In this document: positions 11,593 through 23,300 of the stretch, in pieces
Layout of the letters: each line of letters opens with the position of its first letter
How positions within the stretch are numbered: the first letter of the stretch is position 1
Source: Turritopsis dohrnii
Lineage: Eukaryota; Cnidaria; Hydrozoa; Anthoathecata; Oceaniidae
Direction of reading: 5' to 3'
DNA: 64,000 bases
Assembly: GCA_027922465.2 (NCBI GenBank)
Contig: BQMF02000371.1
Span: 310,001-374,000 of the forward strand
Translations under genes and position numbers: made by a program
The notes under the pieces: model-generated
Database searches by the model: none
The model's input: only the letters and a program-made list of their open reading frames with translations
What the model was told of the DNA's origin: nothing

Positions 11593-13075
11593 TATGTAGA
11601 TTTACAAAGAATATGATATTTTTATTATACAAATATACAGATACAGACGGATTATGAGCAACATACCCTTTGGCTGATGGGTTGAAAACCCTTACATCGA
11701 AAAATGCCTGTTGGCCTGTTACCCCAAATCCCCTTGCTTCGATATCGAGTCTCGCTTCATCAGATTTATTTGTTGACTTCATCTCAGCCATATATGCTCC
11801 CTCCCATCCAGTTTTTGTAGAACGGATTCAGTTTGTACATATCGACATACTTCTCGTAGGAGTTTTGCTGTAAAATCGCGGATGTTGTTGTGACGCATTA
11901 ACACAAAACCTCCTTTTTTACACGAGAGGGCCTGTTCCAAGTTGAAAGGGCGAACCACATTCACATGATGCACTATTTGTTAAGGTAAAATCCTTCAGCA
12001 TCAAGAGGCAGTGCTGTTAGCCATGATGAAGCTCCACTTTCCTGGTTCAACTCAAGGAGGCATAACTGGGGATAATGGGGATAATGTTTCTTTTAGACTA
12101 AGGATGATGGCGTTGATGCTTTCGGATTTGCGCTTCCTTTCTAATGATTTCTTTGATGTAATTTGTTTGACTTTTAATGGCGCCACAAAAGTGTGAAGTT
12201 ATTTCCCTTGAATTTTCATACTCAATTTGGCACTGCGTTTCAAAGATTGGAATTCCAAGTCCACCATACTTGGGTGGAAGTTATCTCTGGGATAAACTCT
12301 GTCAGCAAAACTGAATCTACCACTTTCAATTGATTGGAAATCCCAGGTATGGTGCGCATTAGAAACGTCAGCTTGTGTTTGAAACCACTAGTGAAACAAG
12401 TGTAAGCAGCATGTGGTTCGATTTTTGCGATCTCAAACAAATAGCGTAGTTCTTCGCAGCATGTTGTGACTTTCCTTCGGTGGTTAGTTTTAAGCTGCTG
12501 TCACCAAACACTTTGTCAGCTTCGGGGAGGTGTTCCTTTTTCACTATCAACCAGCAATTTAGTTTCTTCGGGGTAGTATCCAAAGAGTGGAAAGTCGTGA
12601 AAGAGTGCTCCACCATACTTTGATGTTCTGTAGTGAACCAGCAGTAGAAGAATTGTCGGCAAATGCTTCAGCCTTGGTCTGTTTGTCAGGGAGACGGTCT
12701 GTAATTTTGAGAACCATCAATGGTAGTGGAATTGCTGCGATCGCATAGACGGCCATTGCAATTGGATCGCCTTGGGTTGTGCCTTCTTAGATGTGATTTC
12801 AACACCACCGATGACAAACAAGTGCGTAGGGTTGAAATAACAGTTAGTCACGAAAGTTAAAAAAAATCAGGGCAAATCACCTTGATGTTATGCAAGAAAG
12901 CATTCCTGTTAATTCTGTTAAAAGCGTTCGAAGCATCTATCAGTAGAACAGCCTCTGTAGCCTCTTCAGCAAAGATGTCTTTCATTGTGTGTATCGCAGC
13001 TTCGCATCCAACCTCGTGTCCAGCACAAACTTGAAGTGATCCTACCGAATCTCTAATTTGTTCACGTGTTGTCGA
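11585..13075 (-). pseudogene. decayed reverse-transcriptase retroelement
   Basis: Read on the minus strand across several frame breaks, this matches a retroelement reverse transcriptase common in cnidarian genomes. In order: a segment ending [18 protein letters not shown]; the first active-site region [20 protein letters not shown] (about 12960-12895); EGTTQGDPIAMAVYAIAAIP (about 12780-12725); an active-site box reading AFADNSSTAG where FADD or YADD is expected; then IAKIEPHAAYTCFTSG and LSCKKGGFVLMRHNNIRDF. The C-terminal portion ends with EARLDIEARGFGVTGQQAFFDVRVFNPSAK, here quoted in two parts: EARLDIEARGFGV and AFFDVRVFNPSAK; it may be a nuclease-like domain. Stops, frameshifts and the altered catalytic Asp show it is dead. 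Its order relative to a full element is inferred. Confidence 0.8.
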
Positions 13076-13143
13076 AAAGGGAAAGGCGAATTTGACACAT
13101 CCTGTTCGGTAAAAAATTTTTCCCGGCTACTAGTCCTTTCATA

Positions 13144-13658
13144 CAGTGGACTCTCGTAACTCGAACTCTCACGGGGAATCAGAAATCGTTCGAGTTATGG
13201 AAAGGTTCGAGTAATGGAGAGTTTGGAAAGAAAACGATGTATTTGAGTAATTACTACGGGTGAGAAGAAAGACGTAAAAAATCCATAAGTACAGTTTGTT
13301 TACTGATCAAATTAATATGATGTTTAATATTATCATTCAAATCTTTGAGAGACTCCATCAGTTATTCTCCAAATTCGGAGAAAAGAAATCTTCGAGAATA
13401 CTAACAGCTTTCAAGACTTCTTCTGACGTTGGTTGGAATTCTTCAATTTTTAGATCGAGCTGTGGGGAGAGCGAAAATAGCTTAATATGCTTTCAAGGGA
13501 GCAAAAATATTGTTCGACTTAAAGAGATTTTCGAGTTATGGAGATTCGAATAGTTGATTATGAGAGTTAATTAGGAAATTTTCACGCGGTGCCTACGAAT
13601 TCGTTCGAGTTATGGGGCGGTTCGAGTTATAGGGTTTCGAGTTATGGAGAGTTCACTG
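13144..13658. mobile_element. pogo/Tigger-like non-autonomous element
   Basis: Terminal inverted repeats start ACAGTGGACTCTCGTAACTC on the left and ACAGTGAACTCTCCATAACT when the right end is reversed. It is flanked by TA at 13142-13143 and 13659-13660. Repeated 'gttcgagttatgg' words fill both subterminal regions. A central segment reads as a weak open frame without an identifiable domain. Confidence 0.85.
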
Positions 13659-13784
13659 TAGTTTCAAAAAGGTCAGAAGTCACAAATGAGGGCGGCGAAT
13701 TCAAAGCGACGAGCGCACATCGTCGCTCATGCGTGAGCTTTCGACGCCCCAGCCAGCCAGTGGGAACTAGGCAAACCGGCAAAT

Positions 13785-15012
13785 ACTTCAGGTAAGACTG
13801 CACGAAAAGGATCCGACAGGGACATAAGTGGCGAAACCACGACAGCAACAGAGTATGCGCAAAACAGATCCGACATGTGTCGGAATACACAAAACAGACC
13901 CGACATATGTCGAATAGCACATAACAGATCCGACAACAGATATTGTCACAGTTGCATGAAAAGTTTTGGTGGGCGAGGTGGCCAGATATCATAAAACTAT
14001 GTAACTGGCTTGAAATTTTGGTGGCGAGGTGGCGAGATCATAAAACTATGTAACTAGCTTGAAATTTTGGTGGCGAGGTGGCGATATCATAAAACTACGT
14101 AACTGGTTTGCATTTTTGGTGGCGAGGTGGCGAGATATCATAAAACTGTGTAAACGGCTTGAAATTTTGGTGGCGAGTTGGCGAGATTATAAAACTATGT
14201 AACTGGCTTGAATTTTTGGTGGCGAGGTGGCCAGATATCATAAAACTATGTAAACGGCTTGAAATTTTGGTGGCGAGGTGGCGATATCATAAAACTACGT
14301 AACTGGTTTGCATTTTTGGTGGCGAGGTGGCCAGATATCATAAAACTGTGTAAACGGCTTGAAATTTTGGTGGCGAGGTGGCGAGATATTATAAAACTAT
14401 GTAACTGGCTTGAATTTTTGGTGGCGAGGTGGCCAGATATCATAAAACTATTTAATGGCTTAAATTTTTGGTGGCGAGGTGGCGAGATATTATAAAACTA
14501 TGTAACTGGCTTGAATTTTTGGTGGCGAGGTGGCCAGATATCACAAAACTATGTAAACGGCTTGAAATTTTGGTGGCGAAGTGGCAAGATGGAAAAATGA
14601 TAGAAATGGCTTGAATTTTTGGTGGCGAGGTGGCGAGATATCATAAAATTATGTAAACGGCTTGAAATTTTGGTGGCGAGGTGGCGATATCATAAAACTA
14701 CGTAACTGGTTTGCATTTTTGGTGGCGAGGTGGCAAGATGGAAAAATGATAGAAAAGGCTTGAATTTTTGGTGGCGAGGTGGCCAGATATCACAAAACTA
14801 TGTAAACGGCTTGAAATTTTGGTGGCGAGGTGGCGAGATGGAAAAATGATAAAAATGGCTTAAATTTTTGGTGGCGAGGTGGCGAGATATCATAAAACTA
14901 TGTAAATGGCTTGGATTTTGGTGGCGAGGTGGCGAGATATAAAACTATATAAATGGCTTGAAATTTTGGTGGCGAGGTGGCGAGATCAAAAAGTAATGAA
15001 AACTGCTTGAAG
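13785..15012. mobile_element. satellite-bearing repeat element, copy A
   Basis: A 180-base head (from tacttcaggtaagac) holds three boxes of the form CGACA-NN-TGTCG about 40 bases apart. It is followed by about 21 tandem copies of a 48-51 base unit with core GGTGGCGAGGTGGCGAGATA and variable spacers (aaaactatgtaactggcttg). A second copy with the same head lies in opposite orientation at 44080-45110. The long translations through the array (WWRGG, LVARWPD) are repeat artefacts. A tandem-repeat-bearing transposon is the likeliest explanation; its class is unknown. Confidence 0.85.
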
Positions 15013-15364
15013 TTTTGGTTGCGAAGCGAAATCGTTCGTTCTATCGAAGGAAAAGCAGTGACTGTGTTAGGAAAAAGACATTGATCAATTGTTAACAAAC
15101 GCTAGAATATTCTCAAATGATAAATCAGGCATACAAACGTTCATATATTAACAGTTTAATCAAAACAAAAGCTTATAAAAGTTATTTCATAGAATTTGGT
15201 TTCTATGAACATTGTTATGATTTAAAAATCATGAAATCATGATAACACAACTATACATAACTAACTGCGAAGTATCCTACACGAATTTATTCTGTCGCCT
15301 TTTTCACTTGAAGCAATTTCATTAAAATCTGAAGATGCATTTTCGAAACAAAAATTTAACATAT
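15013..15364. other. 3' flank of the transposase-like gene
   Basis: No gene. A minus-strand AATAAA at 15291-15286 lies 74 bases past the stop codon of the gene ending at 15365 and is a plausible polyadenylation signal. Confidence 0.5.
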
Positions 15365-18300
15365 TTAATAAAGTCCTTCTAAGTTGTTTAATTTTCCTTT
15401 TATCTGTTGTTTCGTTTTCTTTCCAATAACGCCATCAACATCTTGTATCATGTTATATAACATCTCTAAACGCTCCAGAATGAAATCATCTGTGACAGGT
15501 TCTATTGGGTGCAAATGTTTCACAACGTCTATAGCAACTAATAATGTCACGCTTTCCCTTAACGACCACGTTCCACGACTTTCAATAAATGGCGCATATC
15601 TCCTTACGCGATGATACGAAACGTCGTGTCTTCTTTTCCTGCTGGGTGATGATGTTTTTTCATAATTAACCTCTCTGGCTCCAAATACATTACCACACTT
15701 TATGCAGTGGCAATCATTTGAACAGCCCTGTCCTGATTTGAAGCACGGACAACGTGTCCTTCGATTTTCGTCATTGCATGTTGTTCCAACATCGTCTGTG
15801 TTTCTCTTGTTCCAACCACAGCGACAAGTATGAAATGTTACAGAACCTGCAAAGTGCAAAAATGCAATAATCACATTATTCTGTATAGCCTTGTAGTGGA
15901 TAACATTGCAAACGGTATGACTTAAAAAAAAAACTAAGACAACCCCAATACTTAATCCCCTTTCCTCAAAATATAAGGATTTTCTTTTAACTCTTTTATT
16001 GAAAAAAAAAACTGGTTAGGGTTACATTGATAATCTGCTCACCTTGGTTTGATTCTCTATCCAAGATGTGATTTTGACAATGCTTTAAGGAACACCTGCA
16101 AGTTGGTTGACAATTGGTACCTTGAACTACGCAAGGACACCTTGACTGCCTGTTGGTCTTGTCGCAGCATTTCCCACCATGTTTTCCACAACAACACTTC
16201 ACTAAGGTTTCTCGTGCTCCTAAAATAATATTCATTCAGTTAAAATCTTCTTGATATACCATTTCATGTGAATTTTAACAAAAACATAACTTACCTAATT
16301 CATACTCCACTGTTGAGTGAAATTTCGATTGCTGAACATGTAAGCCAAAGAACAAAATGGCAGCCTTGATTTCAGATGGAAAGTGCAAATTAAATGCCAT
16401 TTCATGGGAAGATAGCAACAAAACCATAGACCTTTTCAACACCTCTGCTGCAATGGCAAGAATAACTTTTGTTGACAACAATATATCTTTCTCTGGATTG
16501 TAAAAATGAATACAGCAATCACCACCGGGTATTAATTTGCTAAATTTCCAAACATTCTTTTCCAGAGTTGATTTCATCTCCTCATAAAGTTTTTCTTTTT
16601 CTTCACTCAAAAACAATTTTAATCCTGCGAACAAACATTCAAATACATTGTCAAAGGATTGACTGATCTTTCGTCTAAACGCCAACAAGTTGCTAGGCAG
16701 GAAATCATGATCACCAGGCATAGAATATTCCTTTCGGGATTCAGCCAACAATTGGAAGCCATCATAATTTCGGTGGTAACAGGCATTCTCTAGCATTTTG
16801 ATAGCATTAAACATTGAATTCGCAATACTTCCCAACTTTGTAACAACTTCATTTCTCTCTTTAGCAGGTTGAGTGTTACTAAAAATGATGTTGTAGTTTT
16901 CTTTAGATGTTAGTGGTGAATGTTGTTCAACAATGGGTTGTGCAACAATAGAAATCTTTGAATTACACTGATGTCGGTCAGCCTCTAACTTTTTATTGTA
17001 ATGATCGAACAATACTGCTAAAACTGCTTCAGCTAAATCTAAAGCAATAACATTAGCCCCACGCAAAACACACCGATTCAAGAGACGATGTAACCTCTCA
17101 TTTGATTCTGTGCCATGTCCCGGACCAATTCCTGATAAGCAGCCAAGTGATATATGTTTCTTTAATTTTTCTATTTCACCCAAAATCAACTTTTTATGTC
17201 TGGCATCAACACCATCTAAGTACAATTTGTTACTATTAAGAAACATCTCGAGGTTTTTCAAGATTAATTCAGCAGCAGGTGTTGGCATTGTTCTTACAGT
17301 GTCCCTGTCATCACTTTCACGGAATATTAAGCCAAATTCTTTCATAAACTTTAGTGCATCAGGTTTGGTCTTACTTGGTACTTCCTTAGTTACACGCTGA
17401 ACGGCGTGAAAAACATCTAATTTAACAGTACAGTTGGGAAAATGGCGTTTATAAAAGTTTCTTTCGCCACAGCAGTTGTCAACTAACACCATGTTAACAT
17501 CAGAAACATTATCCTGCTTTGACAACTCAGTTATGATATCTGTTACTTCTTCATGGGATGATGAAAAGCACAGCTTCCATTTTAAAATATGTTTTTGTTC
17601 TCCCAAAACTATGAAAAGTTTTCCAAATTGAAATAAAAATTTTTCATCATCCTCACGGTGAAAACCTATTGACTTTCCAGATTTGAAGGTATGATCAGAG
17701 CTTAGGATGGTACCAGCACTTACTTTTAGCATCTCTTCACTAAAAAAGTGCTCTTTACTTTTAAAATCTGTCAGAAAGATATTAATCACCTTCTCAACAC
17801 TAGGGAATGCAAACATTTGGTCAGTATGAAAAAGTTTCTGTGTGCGGCAAATTGTTGATCTTCTGTCAAATTCAAATTTATGTAAAGAAGCAATACTTTC
17901 TGCTATTTGGCTAAAATTAGTTCCATGGACTACTTGTTCCCTAATATAAGCAATGATGTTCTTAGACCATACGGAATCATGATGCTTTACATATGGAAAG
18001 CATGCTCTAATGTTATCAGTCAATTGATCCATTATGATTTGATCAGATGATAACACTCGATGGCTGGTGGACTTCATTGAACAGATGTAGTACCTTTGCA
18101 CTAACAATACATTACCAAACAGGTCATAAATCATCCTCGGATTTTTATTGCTGCTTTCTTTCAGCAAGTCATCAGTCCACATACCAGGTTTAAACTTTTT
18201 GTTGTGCAATGTGCAATTCAAATCAACTTGATACGTTGTGAGTGGACACCAAATAAATATCTTTGGCATGAAAATATCAACATTTGGTGGAATTATGCAC

Positions 18301-18397
18301 TGCTGGTACTTGCAATCACTTGACAATTGAAAATCATGCAGAACTTGCTTCAGATACAGATCACATGCACTATCTAAAATCATTATTATTGTTTCAC
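15365..18397 (-). CDS. DDE-like transposase with double CXC (TSO1/tesmin-like) domain, three exons
   Basis: Exons 18397-16295, 16219-16043 and 15846-15365 join at GT/AG sites, all in phase 1, giving about 920 residues. In an open frame numbered from 18413, the core has SSDHTF (Asp240), MVLVDNCCGERNFYKRHFP (Asp312), LDVFHAVQRV and GPGHGTESNERLHRLLN (Glu436/439). That spacing fits an RNase H-fold DDE transposase. Exons 2 and 3 encode two Cys-rich blocks, KCCCGKHGGKCC...RCPC...CRCSLKHC and CRCGW...RCPCFKSGQGC...CHCIKCGN, resembling the CXC domain of tesmin/TSO1 DNA-binding proteins. The first exon follows a good acceptor (TTTTTAG), so an upstream exon may exist; otherwise the Met at 18383 could start it. 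There are no internal stops, so it is a young transposon gene or a domesticated one. The superfamily was not identified with certainty, and no terminal inverted repeats were found. Confidence 0.78.
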
Positions 18398-18797
18398 CTA
18401 AAAATAAAGTCACACTATTTTAATAACAGTAATATAAGCAGCTGCTATATACAAAGAACAATGTACAGACAAGAAGCCAAGTAGCTATCACATGGCAGTA
18501 AAATACTTCTGGCATTATCAAAAGTTTCCTTAAATAATCACTGCAGACATGTTCATTCTCAAAAAATGTTGACACACGGTGGTTTTAAACTCTGTATCGA
18601 CTAAATTTCAGAATTAAAAAATCAATACCTTTATTTTGACATTAACAGGACCAGGGGTCCCAGTGCTGGGAAAAAGAACAAAAAATAACCCCACAGTTTG
18701 GCAATTGTCAATCAGGACAGCTTAATCTGATGAACAGCCTGTCAACCAGACAGTTGCTGTAGTACAAGACCTTCTTAATCTATCACAAACTGTCAAC

Positions 18798-19580
18798 CTT
18801 TCATTTCATTTATTCATTTATGTATTTATTTTGCCAGTAAACAGTAGATATTTTTATACAAAAAATACACTATGGCTAGGAGACCCTCACAATAGTCAAA
18901 GCTAAACGGAGGTGAGGGCCACCTAATATAGAACATAACTATAATAATAATGACAAACAAAAGGATAATAAAATAAAATAAAAAATAAATAAAAAAAAAG
19001 GGGCACAACATTTATCCGCTTTAGAGTAGAAAATGGAGGAGCTGTAGTATTGATCTAAAAGAAAGTAGGTCACTGACGATTTCAGATCCGACACAGTCAT
19101 TTCGGGAAGTAAAACATTTGGATACCGTTGCCGGAAAAGATTCCAGACTTTAATTGCCTGATAACTGAGGGAGCTGGAGCCATACTTAGTAGTCCTCATT
19201 TTCGGAAGCTCTAGTAAACCCAAATTTTGACCACGAGTGGGATAAGGATGATTCAACTTTCTGAATCTGAAAGTATTATAAAGGTCAGAAGGAAATTTAG
19301 AGTTCAAATACTGGTGAATGAAAAGAATATTGAGTAATTTAACAAGATCAAAAATATTTAAGATTTTGAGATTTGAAAACAAAGAAGAAGTTGGAGAACG
19401 AGGAGGCGAAAAGGAGATAAGCCTAACGGCACACTTTTGGAGTATGAGTATCCTGCGAGAAATGTTGTTTGGATACAGCCCCCAGAGTTGACAAGCATAC
19501 CTCAAGTGTGAGCCAAAAAGTGCATGATAAATATTCATTAAAATCGGTTGAGGTACATAATGAAATAGGTTGAGGTACAT
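18798..19580 (-). pseudogene. 3' fragment of a LINE (CR1/L2-like) retrotransposon
   Basis: A 213-residue minus-strand frame shows the C-terminal part of a non-LTR reverse transcriptase: SHLRYACQLWG, ILILQKCAVRLISF, then a long tail containing HPYPTRGQN and VWNLFRQRYP. The sequence ends in an AATGAATAAATGA-type tail (minus strand, 18833-18798), as in CR1/L2 elements. It is 5' truncated: no endonuclease or catalytic FADD box is present. Confidence 0.82.
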
Positions 19581-20325
19581 AATGACAGCTTCTAAACTAA
19601 CTCATGATCTACTGTGATAACTGTCCAATTAGACAGCAAACTACGATGCACCCAATTTAAACAAAAGAAAAAGAAAATTCTATAAAATTCGTCGCAAACA
19701 AGACGCCAAGGGTGAGGCAGGAAATTCGAATCTTTGCAAAACGTGACTAGCGACAATAATGGTGATAAACTCGGAACGCTGTGAAACGAGAACAAACAAG
19801 TGAGACATGTGGAGCAAAGTGAATATAAACCAGATTGTCATACACCACCTGAAAACTACAGACAAGGAGACACGAAAGCCCTGCCCCGGTTAACTATCGT
19901 TAAGTAAACTTAACACACTCTCATTCTTTATTAGAATATCTACATCAATATTTGCCTATTTTACAAAATACTATATAACCTTAAGACAAGAATATAAAGA
20001 GACATGATAAAATAAAAATCATCAAAAAAATTTATCATAAAAGTCTTAAAACAAATTGCATAACTCAAAATACGTTGTACATGTTCAAGTTCCAGTATAT
20101 TGCAAAACTTTAAATATAAATGCAAAAAACAAGTGATAGGCCATAAGTTGTTCTTTCATTCAGAAGGCATAAACAAATCATGTCCACCTTTCAAAAAAAG
20201 TAAGTCCTACAGAATTATAATGAAAGCGAATCATTTCGAACAAAAGTCCACCACCCAATCATTAACGCGAATATTAACTATCTTCATAAAATGAGACAAA
20301 TAAGAAAACAGTTTTTTTAAGGTAA
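19581..20325. other. spacer between the unknown gene and the LINE fragment
   Basis: AT-rich, with no recognisable gene. It should contain the 3' untranslated region of the gene ending at 20326 and possibly a 5' exon of the transposase-like gene. Confidence 0.4.
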
Positions 20326-23300
20326 TCAAGTTTCATCACTCTTTTCTTTTTCCTCAGGAAATATAGTTTTACTGCATGAAAGTTTTTGCCGGTCACAAGA
20401 TTGAAAACCCTAAAAAGAAAAGAATATATGTGGTAAAATCACAAGCATTATAAGAATTTCTAAAAAAGATTTTAAGTGAATGATCATAGCAGGAAGGAAT
20501 GAATAACTTATTAGGTTCACTATAATGTTATTGTACCTGTCTGAAGGCTCTTCGACAATTAGGAGATAGAGTCATAAAAGCATTCTTTGAAGCAGGTGAT
20601 AAGCACTGAAAAATATAAATAAAACACAATGAATTTAAAATAATGAAGTTAGAAAAAATTTTTATATTTAGCAATACCATGTTTGTTGGAAAATAAATTT
20701 CACCTGGATTTTATATTGGTTCTAAGAGAAAGTTAATGAACTTATAAATTTCTCCACGCATCACACATCACTACTACTGCTGTGTCTGCAACTTATTTCA
20801 ATTAATGTAAGATTCCAAATAAAAACAATGTTACAGACTGACCATGCGTATCAACATAATCAGTAATGAACACATACATTTTCAAAAGCATTCTTTTCTG
20901 TACTTGAGTTCGAAGGTAAGTTCAACTTTTCTAAAAAAAATAGAAACTGTTAGTGTTAATAACAAACATACATATAAACAATCAAACGTTTCAGGGCAAA
21001 TTCTGATATAACTATAGTTCGGAATACAAATGCATGATATTATGAAAGAAATAACACCAAAATCACCTTTGACAGCATCGTTTACTGATTTGTATAAATT
21101 AACAGCATGTTGTGTGAGGTCTTCCAACACTTCCTCACTTAAATCAACCTTACTGGAGGATAGTTGGCTTTCATTTTCAGAATAGGTTTCGTCAATCACT
21201 AACATCAAAAACAGAAACAGAACATAGTCATGAGCATTCAAAGACAAAAAAGAACTAGAAGCCTGATGGCTTGAACAATTTCCGCATCAGGCCTAGAGGA
21301 AATTGCTTTAGCCTAATTTTCAAGATATCTGAATGACTTGTACACTGACTAATAATTTGATATAGTCTGGAATTCATCAAATTACTCCCTTCTTTAATTT
21401 AATTAATTTAATCTTGACCACTTGCAATTCACTATGATGTTTCGGAGCTAGAAAAACAGTTCACCAATATCTTGTGCATGATGTTTATACTTTCGGTTTG
21501 TATCAGTGTGTAGACAGATGGGTCAATAACAAGTGAAGTATATAATTCGTGCTTTATCACAATTTCATTTGTTTACTTTTTTCGTAAATTATGGTCAAAT
21601 CTAACAGAATGGCTGCCAAATTCAAAATAACAAAATGACTGTCAGATTTGAAATCAGCACCTTTCAAATGTTATTCATGCAAAATTTCATGAAATTTGAA
21701 GAACTTTCGAAATTTTGGTCCAAATTTGGCTCAAATTGTCCAATTTTAGTCAAATCTCACAAAATGACTGTCAAATTTGAAATCAGCACCTTTCAAATGT
21801 AATCCATGCAAAATTTCATGAAATTTGAAGAACTTTCGAAATTTGTTCCAAATTTGGCCCAAATTGTCCAATTTTAGTCAAATCTCACAAAACTCCACCA
21901 CGGATGTCCTAAAGTCCTTTTGTATAACATTTAGCATAGAGTTTTGGGTCAGTCATTAACTATTCTGAATAAACAAACAATCCGAAATCCGAACGGACTT
22001 TCCGAAAACGACGAAAAACTGTTACACAGATAGATAGATACAATGTGTAAACCAAACAATTTCCTACGCTTAAAAGCGCGGAAATTGAATAAAAGAAAAA
22101 AGCCTCAAAATACATACTTTCATATATTATCTTCAAATTTTCTTTGTCACAAAACTTTGCTTCTGGAAATTTATGAGCTATAACAGAAAATGTATTTCCT
22201 CTGCAGCACAAAAAGTAAATTATGCAAAAACATACTGAAAGATAACCGCCAAAGGGCATCAGCGCAAGTTGGTAGAGGGATATCTAAACTAAACTGACTA
22301 TGACACAAACTGTCAGCAAGGATGGTTTTTAGTCTAATTGGCTGTCAACAAGGACATACGCTTAATGTAAATGGCTGCCAACAAAGGAAGATATGACAAA
22401 ATTTTTATCCTGACACTAACTAACGGTTTCTGAACTTATAAGTATTGCACTGTCAACCAGGATGGCAGAACAATGCACCCCCATCAATCCATATTAATAA
22501 AACAATAAAATACACAACATAGCTGTATTATTAATACAACGGAATATCTTTGAATTTGATCAAAAACTAATGACTCACCTTTTGACTTAACAACAGCATC
22601 ACCGTCCTCTACAGTCTCAAGAAATCGGAAGGACTGATTGACTGACAAGTACCCAAATTTTTCTTTCATCTCTCTTATCATGTCCTAGAAAATGAGATGT
22701 TAAAATGTTGAAGCATTTGACGAAATGTTTTGACGAAATTTCTAGGGAGGAAAATAATGTTAGTTTTTACTAATTTTCATTGGCTGCATGTAAAGAAAGC
22801 ACAAAATAACAGGGAGATTCTTTTCAATATTTCTTTAAATATATAGAAATAACAACAAATGAGATTTCGAGATGTTCTGATTGATCAAATGTTTATTTTC
22901 TCCCAACGTCTAAGTTCCAGGAAGATTTTAGGTTGTTTGCTTGTGGAACAGCCACATCAAAGCAAAGGTCGTTGGGTCCTTCCACATAAAAAAAACAACG
23001 TTGCAAATGTTAAGTACAAACAACAAATCAAGGGTAACTTCCAAAGGATGTATGTTGTATCGTATTTTCATTCTTGTTTTGCTTTTTCACAAAATTAAAA
23101 ACACAAGTCTTTTTATTCATTATGCAACAATGATACTAATAATCCTAACACAATAAATGAAGGAAAGCATAAAATGAATCAATCAAATAAATTGATCACC
23201 TTAATATTAATGTTGCTGAATCGCTTAAATACACTTGATTTTACTGCAACCGCCTTCACTTCTTCACCTTTGTTATTAGTAAACACTGTCAGTTTAATCC

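Noticed and set aside
13960..15000. Open frames reading WWRGG/LVARWPD repeats
   Set aside because: Translations of the 50-base satellite; the other copy gives equivalent frames on the opposite strand.
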